A stretch of 64,000 nucleotides of DNA from Anaerolineales bacterium (GTDB lineage Bacteria; Chloroflexota; Anaerolineae; Anaerolineales; UBA11579): contig JAJTXV010000001.1 of NCBI GenBank assembly GCA_021463845.1, positions 372,001 through 436,000 on the forward strand, given 5' to 3'. A model generated the notes under the pieces. It was not told the DNA's origin. It ran no database searches and saw only the letters and a list, made by a program, of their open reading frames with translations. Shown piece after piece: positions 8,910 through 17,032 of the stretch. The first letter of the stretch is position 1. The number at the start of each line of letters is the position of its first letter. Position numbers and translations under genes: made by a program.

Positions 8910-9959
8910 ATGGCGCCCAAGACTCGTAGTACTGGCTTGTATCCTGTCAGTTGGATAGACAGGATCTTTGATTGGGTTGAGCGCCTGCCTGTTCCTTACT
9001 GGTGTTTCTACATCCTCCTGTATATGGCGATCAGCCTGATTCAGCACGGCCTGCTCTGGTTGGATGGCACACTGGCGCGTGGCGAATGGCTGGCGGTCAT
9101 TTGGACTCAGGATGTGTGGTTTGTTTTCATCCCGGCTGCATGGCATTACTTGCGCCGCGCCGGTGCACATGCGCTGGATCGTTTTCGGCCGGCATTGACG
9201 GTCAGCAGTAAGCAATTTGCAGTGCTGCGCCACCGCTTTACCCGTCTTTCGGCGCGCGGCGGGCTCTTGCTTGCCATCGGGGCTGTACTGTTCATTCCGC
9301 TGGCTGGCCCCATCGCCCTGACATATGCGGGTGACTGGGCCATTTCTCCCTACAATCGCTTTTTTGCAATCCCATTTGTTCTGGCGGTGTATCCGATCAT
9401 TGTCGGGTTCTTCCTTATGGTTGTGCGTTCACTGATATGGATCGGCAGGTTCTATCGCATGGTGACCCAGATCAATCTATTCAGTATGACCACCTTGTAT
9501 GCCCTCTCCAGCCTTACCATGCGCATCGGCGTCATTTTTGTTGCTTTCCTGCTTATCAATATTCTGGGCGCCCCTTTGCATGCGGGCACCCAAAACCAGG
9601 CTACTACGCTGTTCTATTCTTTTCTGCACGGTACGCTGGCGGTCATGGTTTTTCTGCTGCCGTTGCTCGGGATCCGCGCCCGCCTGATGACAGCCAAAGA
9701 GGAAGCCACGCTAAGGAACAACCAGCTGATCAACCGGGGATTTGCTGAACTGCAACGCAAGGTTGAGCGCGGCAGCGTCGAGGAGATCAACCGTATCCGC
9801 GCCGCCAACTCAGCGCTGCTGGAATATCGCCATGAGCTGAGCAAGATATCAACCTGGCCATGGGATCCAGCCACGCTGCGCACATTTATAACGGCGCTGT
9901 TGGTGCCAATGACTACGTGGGTGGTGCAGCAGCTATTGCTGCGCACCTTCACTCGATAA
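8910..9959 (+). CDS. Seven-segment membrane protein of unknown function
   Basis: 349 residues, not recognised. Hydrophobic segments are seen at about residues 28-48, 65-82, 115-138, 148-177, 190-217, 225-252 and 318-342. A charged, probably helical stretch at about 255-310 (AELQRKVERGSVEEINRIRA) lies between the last two. No signal peptide, catalytic motif or transport signature is evident. A strong bidirectional terminator follows the stop directly. Codon use matches the chromosome, so this is a resident gene. Confidence 0.7.
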   Translation: MAPKTRSTGLYPVSWIDRIFDWVERLPVPYWCFYILLYMAISLIQHGLLWLDGTLARGEWLAVIWTQDVWFVFIPAAWHYLRRAGAHALDRFRPALTVSSKQFAVLRHRFTRLSARGGLLLAIGAVLFIPLAGPIALTYAGDWAISPYNRFFAIPFVLAVYPIIVGFFLMVVRSLIWIGRFYRMVTQINLFSMTTLYALSSLTMRIGVIFVAFLLINILGAPLHAGTQNQATTLFYSFLHGTLAVMVFLLPLLGIRARLMTAKEEATLRNNQLINRGFAELQRKVERGSVEEINRIRAANSALLEYRHELSKISTWPWDPATLRTFITALLVPMTTWVVQQLLLRTFTR

Positions 9960-9990
9960 AAAAAGCCGCCCCATGGGGCGGCTTTTTTTA
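9957..9990. terminator. Bidirectional rho-independent terminator
   Basis: A stem of GCCGCCCC with GGGGCGGC is flanked by A7 on the left and T7 on the right, so it can end transcription from both sides. The stop codon of the convergent gene at 9988 lies in its T-run. Confidence 0.92.
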
Positions 9991-10506
9991 TTCAGCGCTG
10001 ATCAGTGTCTTCATCCAGCCGATGTGCTCGTCGTAGTGCTCAAAGGTGTTGCCGACAATGTATTCAAAGATAGGCGTGGTGGACTTGCTGTTGGGCTGGT
10101 AATGGCTGTAGGGCAGCTGCAGCTCTTCTTCTGTCATTGCCTCCGTGCGCGCCACCAGCTCCTTGTGCTTTTCCTCGACCGCCTTGCGCACATCAGCCAG
10201 CGGCAGATCTTTGTAGCGCTGCTGCAGGATGCCGTTGACCACATCGTAGGTTTCGGAAAGGGTTGCCCAATCTTCGCGGCTGATCTCCATGTACTCGCGG
10301 CGCGGCTTGCCATTGAGTACCGCCACCATGCTGCCAGACCAGACGGATAGGTGCATGAGGTGATCCTTGGCGGTCCAGCCGGCGGCATCCGTAGACCCGG
10401 TGAGCTGCTCGTCACTGTGTTCATCCATGAAGGCATGCAGGCGGTCCCAGCCGTCCTGAATATTCTGCAATAGTTCTTCTTTTGAAAATGAAGCTTGTTC
10501 GCTCAT
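9988..10506 (-). CDS. DinB-like four-helix-bundle protein (ClbS/DfsB or DUF1706 type)
   Basis: 172 residues starting MSEQASFSKEELLQNIQDGW. The segment AAGWTAKDHLMHLSVWSG matches the helix-2 motif of the DinB / mycothiol-dependent enzyme superfamily, with the His residues that bind metal in some members. A later YEHYDEH-like segment (GNTFEHYDEHIGWM) supplies the C-terminal His. Thiol-dependent detoxification or DNA-adduct hydrolysis are known roles in the superfamily; none can be assigned here. An AGGAGG site precedes the ATG, which overlaps the previous stop (ATGA), so it is translated with the DUF3592 gene before it. Confidence 0.72.
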   Translation of the reverse strand: MSEQASFSKEELLQNIQDGWDRLHAFMDEHSDEQLTGSTDAAGWTAKDHLMHLSVWSGSMVAVLNGKPRREYMEISREDWATLSETYDVVNGILQQRYKDLPLADVRKAVEEKHKELVARTEAMTEEELQLPYSHYQPNSKSTTPIFEYIVGNTFEHYDEHIGWMKTLISAE

Positions 10507-10958
10507 CCATTCCTCCTGGCAACAAACAATCCGGTGATAGCCACAAAATTCAGGGTGACAAAAAGCACGGCTGCGGTGGTGCCCAGTATAGTGGGCATTA
10601 TCCATAATTCTGAGAACGTATTGAGAACCGCATTGCTGTAATCCATCGGGTCGTACAACACTTCAATGTCCTGGCCAACCTTGTAGCTGGGATGTGTGCT
10701 GGCGCCACGCCCAACCACTTCCATTGTGCGGCCATTAACTTGGTACTCAACCAGAGGGCTGTACAGGCAGCAGTCCCCTTCGTTATCCATGCTCTGCACC
10801 AGGGCAGTCACGCGCCCTGGGGCTTTCTCGCCCTGGAAGGCCAGGCGGTAACTGCGCCAGGTCAATAGCGCGGCTGTGATAGTGATAGCTGCGATGACGA
10901 CATTGACCGCCAGGAACAACAGCAGGCTGCCATGCTTCACGATCTTATTCGTGGTCAT
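10503..10958 (-). CDS. DUF3592 membrane protein, copy 2
   Basis: 151 residues with a hydrophobic helix at each end and an extracytoplasmic segment between them. DNEGDCCLYSPLVEYQVNG and YKVGQDIEVLYDP are typical of DUF3592, in which a beta domain is held between two membrane helices. It is a clear paralogue of the gene just upstream (shared CCxYSPxxE and VGQxxEVLY). Its start overlaps the 3' end of that gene and its stop overlaps the DinB-like gene start, making a three-gene coupled operon. Function is unknown. Confidence 0.75.
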   Translation of the reverse strand: MTTNKIVKHGSLLLFLAVNVVIAAITITAALLTWRSYRLAFQGEKAPGRVTALVQSMDNEGDCCLYSPLVEYQVNGRTMEVVGRGASTHPSYKVGQDIEVLYDPMDYSNAVLNTFSELWIMPTILGTTAAVLFVTLNFVAITGLFVARRNG

Positions 10959-11397
10959 CCATGATGGGTTGGCCGCTGCGCATTCTTGCGATCGCCAACC
11001 AGTTGAGAACAATGAAAAGGATCAGGGTTACCGGCGCCAGGATGGCGCTTACCATCCATAGCTCGTAAAACGAGTTGATCGCGGCCCTGCTGGGATCTTC
11101 AGGCAGATAGAGCACTTCCACCTCTTGCCCAACACGGTAGGCGGGTGGGTCGCTGGCGTTGCTGCCTTCAAAGCGTACCGGGCGGCCATTGGCGTTGAAC
11201 TCAATCACCGGCGAGTACACACAGCAACTGCCTTCGCCATCCGTGGACTCTTCCATTTCAACAACATGCCCGATGGCGCTCTCGCCGTATGTGCTGAGCT
11301 GGTAACCGCGCCAGCCCAGCCAGACCGTGCCGGCCGCCATAGCGACGACCAGGAGATTAGCCAATAACAGAAAACCAAGATTGCGTAGCAAAGTCAT
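10945..11397 (-). CDS. DUF3592 membrane protein, copy 1
   Basis: 150 residues, with N- and C-terminal membrane helices around a domain containing DGEGSCCVYSPVIEFNANG and YRVGQEVEVLYLPEDPSRA. It is the first gene of the DUF3592-DUF3592-DinB-like operon and overlaps the second by 14 bases. The adjacent Cys-Cys pair is kept in both copies and might form a disulfide or bind a ligand outside the membrane. No enzymatic motif is seen. Confidence 0.75.
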   Translation of the reverse strand: MTLLRNLGFLLLANLLVVAMAAGTVWLGWRGYQLSTYGESAIGHVVEMEESTDGEGSCCVYSPVIEFNANGRPVRFEGSNASDPPAYRVGQEVEVLYLPEDPSRAAINSFYELWMVSAILAPVTLILFIVLNWLAIARMRSGQPIMDDHE

Positions 11398-11495
11398 GGA
11401 GCCCTCTCTTTTGAAATGGGTGGCTAAGCGCTGCGTATGTACTGATTTTATGCTACATCTGGCAGCGTGTAGAATAACGATAGTAGGAGAGCGCC

Positions 11496-12383
11496 GTGAC
11501 GAGAAAATTCACCGGAACCACCCCGAAGGATCTTGATTTCAAATCCATCTTGTACGAAAAGAAGGATGGCCGCGCCACGGTGACCTTCAACCGCCCCCAG
11601 GTGCTGAACGCTGTGAATCATGAAGTGCTGACTGAGCTCAACGCGGCTTTCAAAGACGCCAGTTGGGACGACTCCGTGGCGGTGCTGGTGCTCACCGGCG
11701 CAGGCGAGCGCGCCTTCTGCACCGGGGCTGACCTGGACGAGCAGAAGCAGTTCCTGCAGCGGCCGCGCGACTATTGGAAATGGATGGGCGACTTCATCGA
11801 GGCCCATGAGCGCTTGCGCAACCTGGGCAAGCCAGCTGTGGCGCGCCTCAACGGCATCGTGGTGGGCGGCGGCAACGAGTTCAACATGAGTTGCGACCTG
11901 GCCGTGGCGGCCGATGACATCTACATCCGCCACGTGGGCACCAGCCACGGCAGCGTGCCGCTGGCGGGTGCCACGCAGTTCCTGCCGCTCATCGTAGGCG
12001 AGCGCCGGGCGCGCGAGATCCTGTTCCTCAACGAAGAGATCCCCGCCGCCAAGGCGGAGGAGTGGGGCCTGGTGAATTGGGCAGTGCCGCGCGCCCAGCT
12101 GGACGCCAAGGTGGACGAGATCGTTGAGAAGCTCAAGGCCAAGTTCCCCGAGAAGACCCGCTATGCCAAGCAGCAGCTCAACTTCTGGCGAGACCTGAGC
12201 TGGCACACCACCATCGGTCACGGGCGTGACTGGCTGGCGGTGCACAACACCAGCCCGGAGACCTGGGAGGGCGTGCAGGCCTTTGAGCAGAAGCGCAAGC
12301 CGGACTACGGCGAGATCCGCCGCCGTTGGGCTGAGGATGACGCGCCCGAATGGCTGGGTGGGGAAGTGCCTAAGAGCGACTAA
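11496..12383 (+). CDS. Enoyl-CoA hydratase/isomerase family protein (MenB/BadI-like crotonase)
   Basis: 295 residues. Crotonase motifs are AFCTGADLDEQKQF (about residue 70) and GIVVGGGNEFNMSCDLAVA (about 115-133), which forms the oxyanion hole. The C-terminus ending WEGVQAFEQKRKPDY resembles MenB and BadI (2-ketocyclohexanecarboxyl-CoA hydrolase) more than PaaF. As the first gene of a run with an aldehyde dehydrogenase and paaABCD, it may act in aromatic-CoA processing, perhaps as the PaaG-like isomerase. GTG start with GGAGA 6 bases upstream. Confidence 0.78.
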   Translation: MTRKFTGTTPKDLDFKSILYEKKDGRATVTFNRPQVLNAVNHEVLTELNAAFKDASWDDSVAVLVLTGAGERAFCTGADLDEQKQFLQRPRDYWKWMGDFIEAHERLRNLGKPAVARLNGIVVGGGNEFNMSCDLAVAADDIYIRHVGTSHGSVPLAGATQFLPLIVGERRAREILFLNEEIPAAKAEEWGLVNWAVPRAQLDAKVDEIVEKLKAKFPEKTRYAKQQLNFWRDLSWHTTIGHGRDWLAVHNTSPETWEGVQAFEQKRKPDYGEIRRRWAEDDAPEWLGGEVPKSD

Positions 12384-12425
12384 TCGACGAATATTAGTCG
12401 ATTGGTCTGTTGGTCGATTAGTCAG
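12384..12425. repeat. Short repeat built from GTCGATTAGTC/TTGGTC units
   Basis: The gap between two same-strand genes holds near-repeated units: ATTAGTCGATTGGTC is followed by GTTGGTCGATTAGTCAG, which also makes a partial inverted repeat. It resembles the other short spacer repeats in this window but has a different sequence. No other copy was noticed here. Confidence 0.5.
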
Positions 12426-12438
12426 TTAAAATCTGGGT

Positions 12439-13938
12439 ATGCCAAACCTCCCTGACTACAACTTCCAACCCGCAACGCTGAAATTCCTCGAAGATTCTCC
12501 CAAGAAGCTCTTCATTAACAATGAATGGGTCGCGCCGCAATCTGGCGAGACCTTTGCCACGCGCAACCCGGCCAATGCCGCCGTGCTGGCCGAAGTGGCC
12601 CTGGCCAACGCGGCTGATGTGGACGCGGCGGTGGCGGCCGCCCAGGCGGCCTTCCCGGCCTGGGCGGGCATGATCGCCGGCGAGCGCGGCGCGCTGCTGT
12701 TCAAGCTGGCCGACCTGATCGACCAGCACGCCGATGTGCTCGCCGAACTGGAGACCCTGGACAATGGCAAGCCCATCCGCGTCGCCCGCCGCGGTGACCT
12801 TCCGTACGTCACCAAGCATCTGCGCTACCAGGCGGGCTGGGCCGACAAGATCGAAGGCAGCACCGTCCCGGTCACCTTCCCGAACCAATTCGTCTACACC
12901 CGCCGCGAGCCGCTGGGCGTCGTCGGCGCCATCATTCCGTGGAACTTTCCGCTGCTCATGGCCATCTGGAAGCTGGGTCCGGCGCTGGCGGCTGGCAACA
13001 CCCTGATCCTCAAGCCGGCTGAGCAGACCCCGCTCAGCGCGCTGTACCTGGCCGAGCTGGCGCGCGAGGCCGGCTTCCCGCCCGGCGTGCTCAATGTGCT
13101 GACCGGGCCGGGGCTGCCCACCGGCGCGGCCATGGCCGAGCATGCCCACATCGCCAAGCTGGCCTTCACTGGCTCCACTTCCGTCGGCGCCCGGATTATG
13201 GAAGCTGCCGCCAAGAGCAACCTCAAACGGGTCAGCCTGGAGCTGGGCGGCAAGTCTCCCAATGTGATCTTTGCGGACTCGGACATTCCGGCCGCCATTC
13301 GCGGCGCCCAATGGGCCGTGTTCAGCACGGCTGGGCAGGAGTGCGTGGCGGGCACGCGTCTCTTCGTCGAGCGCGGCGTATATGACCAGGTGCTGGAAGG
13401 GCTGACTGCCAACGTGGGCAAGATGGTGGTGGACCACGGCTTCGCCGAGAAGGTGCATGTTGGCCCGGTCATCAGCGCTGAGCAGTTGGAGCGCGTCTCC
13501 GGTTACATCGAAGAAGGTAAAAAGGCTGGCGCAGAGGTTCATGTTGGCGGCGAGCGAGTTGGGGATGCTTTGAAAGATGGCTATTTCCTGAAGCCAACCG
13601 TGTTCAGCTACTCGGACGACTCACTGCGTTTGGTGCAGGAAGAGATCTTTGGCCCCGTGGCGGCCGTCACCGCTTTTGACGATGAAGACGAACTGATCGC
13701 CCGCTCCAATGCTACGCAGTACGGCTTGGCCGCTGGTGTGTGGACGCGGGATATTGGCAAGGCCCACCGCTACGCCCACGCCGTGCAAGCCGGCACGGTG
13801 TGGATCAACGGCTACGGCATGATCGACCCGGCCGCGCCGTTCGGCGGCTACAAGATGTCTGGCTTCGGCCGTGAGATGGGCAAGGAAGCGATCGACCTGT
13901 ATACGCAGGTCAAGACGGTGTGGGTGAATACTCAGTAA
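12439..13938 (+). CDS. Aldehyde dehydrogenase (phenylacetaldehyde/betaine-aldehyde type)
   Basis: 499 residues, the usual family length. The Asn transition-state residue lies in IIPWNFPLLM, the NAD loop in FTGSTSVGARI, the general-base Glu in VSLELGGKSPNVIF and the catalytic Cys in FSTAGQECVAGTRLFV. It would oxidise an aldehyde to the acid with NAD(P). Its position just before paaA suggests it makes phenylacetate from phenylacetaldehyde, although sequence alone cannot separate that from other ALDH substrates. It is not the PaaZ fusion, since no MaoC hydratase domain is present. Confidence 0.88.
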   Translation: MPNLPDYNFQPATLKFLEDSPKKLFINNEWVAPQSGETFATRNPANAAVLAEVALANAADVDAAVAAAQAAFPAWAGMIAGERGALLFKLADLIDQHADVLAELETLDNGKPIRVARRGDLPYVTKHLRYQAGWADKIEGSTVPVTFPNQFVYTRREPLGVVGAIIPWNFPLLMAIWKLGPALAAGNTLILKPAEQTPLSALYLAELAREAGFPPGVLNVLTGPGLPTGAAMAEHAHIAKLAFTGSTSVGARIMEAAAKSNLKRVSLELGGKSPNVIFADSDIPAAIRGAQWAVFSTAGQECVAGTRLFVERGVYDQVLEGLTANVGKMVVDHGFAEKVHVGPVISAEQLERVSGYIEEGKKAGAEVHVGGERVGDALKDGYFLKPTVFSYSDDSLRLVQEEIFGPVAAVTAFDDEDELIARSNATQYGLAAGVWTRDIGKAHRYAHAVQAGTVWINGYGMIDPAAPFGGYKMSGFGREMGKEAIDLYTQVKTVWVNTQ

Positions 13939-13992
13939 ACGAGATTGGAGAATAGAGATTGAATCTCCAGTCTCGAATCTCTTTTCTCAACT
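13938..13992. repeat. Intergenic palindromic repeat, AATCTCCAATCTC family
   Basis: Left arm GAGATTGGAGAATAGAGATT, right arm AATCTCCAGTCTCGAATCTC, directly after the aldehyde dehydrogenase stop and before paaA. A transcribed copy would form a long hairpin without a clean U-run, so it may tune mRNA stability rather than end transcription. Confidence 0.75.
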
Positions 13993-14018
13993 AGATACAA
14001 TGATTACGCTGAGGTGAG

Positions 14019-14993
14019 ATGTACGGTGCAGATGTAGAGCAGATTGCTATCCAACTCAACGAAGATCCGCAGAAGCTGGCGGATTTTGAAGCGCGGATCG
14101 CGCGCGGCGAAAAGATCGAGCCGGGCGACTGGATGCCGGCCGAATACCGCCGCCAGCTCATCCGCATGATCAGCCAGCATGCCCACAGCGAAGTGGTGGG
14201 CATGCTGCCCGAAGGCGCCTGGATCACCAAGGCGCCCTCGCTGCGCCGCAAGCTCATCCTGCTGGCCAAGGTGCAAGACGAAGCCGGCCACGGCCAATAC
14301 CTGTATCACGCCGCCGAGACCCTCGGCGCCACGCGTGAAGAGATGCTTGACGCGCTGCTGGACGGCAAGGCCAAGTATTCCAGCATCTTCAACTATCACA
14401 CGACCACCTGGGCCGACAACGGCGCGATCGGCTGGCTGGTGGATGGCGCCGCCATCCTCAACCAGACCATGCTGGCGCGCTGCTCCTACGGCCCGTACTC
14501 GCGCGCCATGGTGCGCATTTGTATGGAAGAGAACTTCCACCGCAAACAGGGTCAGGAAATGATCATCCTATATTCGCAGGGCACGCCGACCCAGCGCGCC
14601 ATGGTGCAAGATGCCATCACGCGCTGGTGGTGGCCCACCCTGATGATGTTCGGCCCGCACGACGCGGATAGCCCCAACAGCGGTGTGCTCATCCGCTGGG
14701 GTATCAAGACCCGCACCAACGACGAGCTGCGCCAGGAATTTATCAACCAGCTGGTGCCCGACCTGCAGGCCTGCGGGATTGTGCTGCCCGACCCGGATCT
14801 GCACTACGATGAGGCGTCGGGCAACTGGCGCACTGGCCCGATCGACTGGGATGAGTTCTGGGCGGTGCTCAAGGGCAACGGCCCAGCCAATGCCGAGCGC
14901 ATGGCTGCCCGCCGCCAGGCACACGCCGACGGCCAGTGGGTGCGCGAAGCCGCCGCGGCCTACGCTGCCAAGAACCAGATGCAAGTGAATTGA
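14019..14993 (+). CDS. paaA: Phenylacetyl-CoA 1,2-epoxidase catalytic subunit PaaA
   Basis: 324 residues, slightly longer than E. coli PaaA (about 309). The ferritin-like di-iron ligands are visible as [13 protein letters not shown] (ExxH, about residue 88) and [13 protein letters not shown] (ExxH, about 170). In known systems PaaA with PaaC forms the core of a multicomponent monooxygenase that uses O2 to make the ring 1,2-epoxide of phenylacetyl-CoA. A GAGGTGAG ribosome site precedes the ATG. paaB, paaC and paaD follow in order, but paaE (the reductase) is not adjacent. Confidence 0.95.
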   Translation: MYGADVEQIAIQLNEDPQKLADFEARIARGEKIEPGDWMPAEYRRQLIRMISQHAHSEVVGMLPEGAWITKAPSLRRKLILLAKVQDEAGHGQYLYHAAETLGATREEMLDALLDGKAKYSSIFNYHTTTWADNGAIGWLVDGAAILNQTMLARCSYGPYSRAMVRICMEENFHRKQGQEMIILYSQGTPTQRAMVQDAITRWWWPTLMMFGPHDADSPNSGVLIRWGIKTRTNDELRQEFINQLVPDLQACGIVLPDPDLHYDEASGNWRTGPIDWDEFWAVLKGNGPANAERMAARRQAHADGQWVREAAAAYAAKNQMQVN

Positions 14994-15074
14994 TGATTTC
15001 TGATTTTAGATTTTTGATTTGCCCTAAAGTTGGAGTCCAATTTGCAATCTGAAATCAGCAATCAAAAATCTACA
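14994..15074. repeat. Spacer palindrome between paaA and paaB (TTTTTGATT family)
   Basis: Left arm GATTTCTGATTTTAGATTTT and right arm GAAATCAGCAATCAAAAATC are near-complementary, around an AT-rich loop. The sequence is unlike the GC-rich genes around it. It occupies the whole paaA-paaB gap and ends at the paaB start codon, so paaB seems to lack a normal Shine-Dalgarno. Confidence 0.65.
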
Positions 15075-15623
15075 ATGGATACCCAATGGCCCCGTTTCAT
15101 GGTCTTCCAGCAGGAAGGCCCTGACCAGCCCGTAGTGCACAACGGAACCGTGCACGCGCCAGATGCTGAACTGGCCATGCTGAACGCTCGCGATGTGTTC
15201 GTGCGCAGGCCGGAAGCCGTAGCGCTGTGGGTCGTGCCAGCCGACGCCATCTTCACGCAGACGCAAGAAGAGCTGGCCCAGGCGGCCGAGACCCAGCTGG
15301 CGGCCGGCCCGCTGGCCAGCTATTACGTCTTCGGCAAGTTCAGCCAGCAGGCCCAATGCCGCCAGGTAGGGCAGGTGCAGGCCAGCTCGCCGTTGGCCGC
15401 CGTGCATGCCGCCATCGCCACCTTTGCAGACAAGCAGCCGCTGTGGTGGTGGGTCTTCCCCGCCAGCGCCGTGCTCAAGAATGAGAGCACGGAAGCCGAG
15501 CCTATGTTCTCGGCGGCCCGCTACAAGACGTTCAAGGACCAGGCCGAGTATCCCGTGGTCACGATGATGCGTGCGCTGCGCAATCAAAAAGCGAACCACA
15601 AAGACACGGAGAACACAAAGTGA
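15075..15623 (+). CDS. paaB: Phenylacetyl-CoA epoxidase subunit PaaB with duplicated PaaB domain
   Basis: 182 residues, about twice E. coli PaaB (about 95). The first half contains GTVHAPDAELAMLNARDVF and LWVVPADAIF, matching PaaB. The second half repeats this layout as GQVQASSPLAAVHAAIATF and WWWVFPASAV, so the protein is an internal duplication. PaaB bridges PaaAC units and the reductase in the known complex. The last residues (KANHKDTENTK) and the stop codon are read from an intergenic CACAAAG repeat that follows. The ATG at 15075 is used because upstream codons are the preceding repeat. Confidence 0.88.
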   Translation: MDTQWPRFMVFQQEGPDQPVVHNGTVHAPDAELAMLNARDVFVRRPEAVALWVVPADAIFTQTQEELAQAAETQLAAGPLASYYVFGKFSQQAQCRQVGQVQASSPLAAVHAAIATFADKQPLWWWVFPASAVLKNESTEAEPMFSAARYKTFKDQAEYPVVTMMRALRNQKANHKDTENTK

Positions 15624-15678
15624 AAACCTTTGTGAGACAAGAATTCTCTTTGTGCCCTTTGTGCCTTTGTGGTGAAAA
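15594..15678. repeat. CACAAAG-type inverted repeat between paaB and paaC
   Basis: Left arm ACCACAAAGACACGGAGAAC, right arm CTTTGTGCCTTTGTGGT, overlapping the last codons and the stop of paaB. A half copy with the same motif lies at 36741-36785. Its right end (GGTGA) is placed as a ribosome site for paaC. Confidence 0.8.
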
Positions 15679-15681
15679 GTA

Positions 15682-16449
15682 ATGGAGCGCGCACACCAAT
15701 ACGCCCTTAGCGGCTACCTGATCGCCCTGGCGGATGACGAACTCGTCCTCGGCCACCGCGACTCGGAGTGGACCGGGCACGCGCCCATCCTCGAAGAGGA
15801 TATTGCCTTCGCCAACCTGGCCCTCGACGAGATCGGCCACGCCAAACTTTGGTATGAGCTGGCGGCTGACTTATTGGGTGAGGACAAGACCACCTATCCG
15901 GACCGGCTGGTGTATTTTCGGGATGCGGCCCAGTTCCGCAATCTGCAGCTCGTCGAGCTGCCCAAGGGCGACTGGGCCTACAGCACCTTGCGCCAATACC
16001 TGTTCGACGCCTTCGAAGCGCTGCGCCTCGAAGCGCTGAGCCAGAGCAGCTACACCCCGCTGGCTGATGTGGCCGCCCGCATCCGCACTGAGGAGCTATA
16101 CCACCTGCGCCATTCGCAGGCCTGGGTGTTGCGCCTGGGCCTCGGCACGCAGGAGAGCGGGGGGCGCATGCAGGCCGCCCTGGATGCGCTGTGGCCGTAT
16201 GCGCAGGCGCTGGCCGCACCGCTGCCCGGCGAGCGTGACCTGCATGCCGCCGGCATCGTGCCCAGCAGCGCCGACCTGTTCGAACGCTGGAGTGGGGAGG
16301 TAACCCAGTTCCTGGCAAAGTCTGGTCTGCAAGCCAATCTCCAATCTCCAGTCTCTGACTTCGATCGCCGTACGCACTCTCCGCACCTTCCTGCCCTCAT
16401 AGAAGATCTGCAATCCGTTGCCCGTCTTGACCCTGAGGCAACGTGGTAA
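15682..16449 (+). CDS. paaC: Phenylacetyl-CoA epoxidase structural subunit PaaC
   Basis: 255 residues, the normal PaaC size. A ferritin-like helical fold with EEDIAFANLALDEIGHAKLW (about residue 38-57) and RTEELYHLRHSQAW (about 135-148) retains the positions of the degenerate di-iron site. It pairs with PaaA to bind the CoA substrate. Near residues 217-228, a short stretch (LQANLQSPVSDF) is encoded by DNA of the AATCTCCAATCTC spacer-repeat family, so a repeat seems to have inserted in frame. Overlaps paaD by TAATG. Confidence 0.93.
   Translation: MERAHQYALSGYLIALADDELVLGHRDSEWTGHAPILEEDIAFANLALDEIGHAKLWYELAADLLGEDKTTYPDRLVYFRDAAQFRNLQLVELPKGDWAYSTLRQYLFDAFEALRLEALSQSSYTPLADVAARIRTEELYHLRHSQAWVLRLGLGTQESGGRMQAALDALWPYAQALAAPLPGERDLHAAGIVPSSADLFERWSGEVTQFLAKSGLQANLQSPVSDFDRRTHSPHLPALIEDLQSVARLDPEATW
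16331..16368. repeat. Half copy of the AATCTCCAATCTC repeat inside paaC
   Basis: CCAATCTCCAATCTCCAGTC within the paaC reading frame matches the right arm of the intergenic palindromes at 13938 and 37986. The opposite arm is absent. It stays in frame and encodes a short polar segment near the C-terminus. Confidence 0.65.
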
Positions 16450-16946
16450 TGATGCGCGTGACGGCACGCCTAAGCGATGCTGAGATCTGGGCCGCCCTCA
16501 GCGAGGTGCCCGACCCTGAAATGCCGATCGTGAATTTGGTCGAGCTGGGTATCGTGCGCGCCGTGGCCTGGGCAGACGACACGCTGGCCGTCACCATCAC
16601 GCCCACCTTCGCCGCCTGCCCGGCCTACGCGGTGATCGACGATAGCATCCGCCAACGCTTGCAGGCGGCCGGCGTACTTGATGTTGAGGTGCGCGTGCAG
16701 CACAGCCCGGCCTGGTCCACGGAGTGGATGGCGGATGCCGCCCGCAGCAAGCTGCAGGCGGCCGGCCTGGCGCCGCCGCCGCGCCACCAGGGCGATGTGC
16801 TGCAAGTGCTGCTGGAGCCGGTGGCCTGCCCGCGCTGTGGCTCGTACAACACCAGCCTCTGCAACAACTTTGGCACTACGCCGTGCCGCATGATCTACAC
16901 TTGCATTGACTGCAAAGAGCCGTTTGAGATGTTCAAGCCACTGTAA
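16449..16946 (+). CDS. paaD: PaaD, MIP18/FeS-maturation-type protein of phenylacetate pathway
   Basis: 165 residues. The N-terminal DUF59/MIP18 domain shows EVPDPEMPIVNLVELGIV and TPTFAACPAYAVI, containing the conserved Cys. The C-terminal Cys cluster CPRCGSYNTS...CNNFG...CRMIYTCIDC forms the zinc-ribbon-like tail of PaaD. It is thought to help assemble the Fe-S cluster of the PaaE reductase, yet no paaE is in this window. The ATG overlapping the paaC stop (TAATG) is chosen; GTG 16443 is in frame and also possible. Confidence 0.93.
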   Translation: MMRVTARLSDAEIWAALSEVPDPEMPIVNLVELGIVRAVAWADDTLAVTITPTFAACPAYAVIDDSIRQRLQAAGVLDVEVRVQHSPAWSTEWMADAARSKLQAAGLAPPPRHQGDVLQVLLEPVACPRCGSYNTSLCNNFGTTPCRMIYTCIDCKEPFEMFKPL

Positions 16947-17002
16947 GACCAGAGAGTAGAGATTGGAGATTCAGTTGTTAATCTCCAATCTCTACTCTCT
17001 AA
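16947..17002. repeat. Intergenic palindromic repeat, AATCTCCAATCTC family
   Basis: The best-matched copy: left arm AGAGAGTAGAGATTGGAGAT and right arm AATCTCCAATCTCTACTCTC are nearly perfect reverse complements around a short loop, between paaD and the EthD-like gene. Confidence 0.8.
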
Positions 17003-17032
17003 CAAACTCACTTTCGTATCCTTAGGAGTCTA

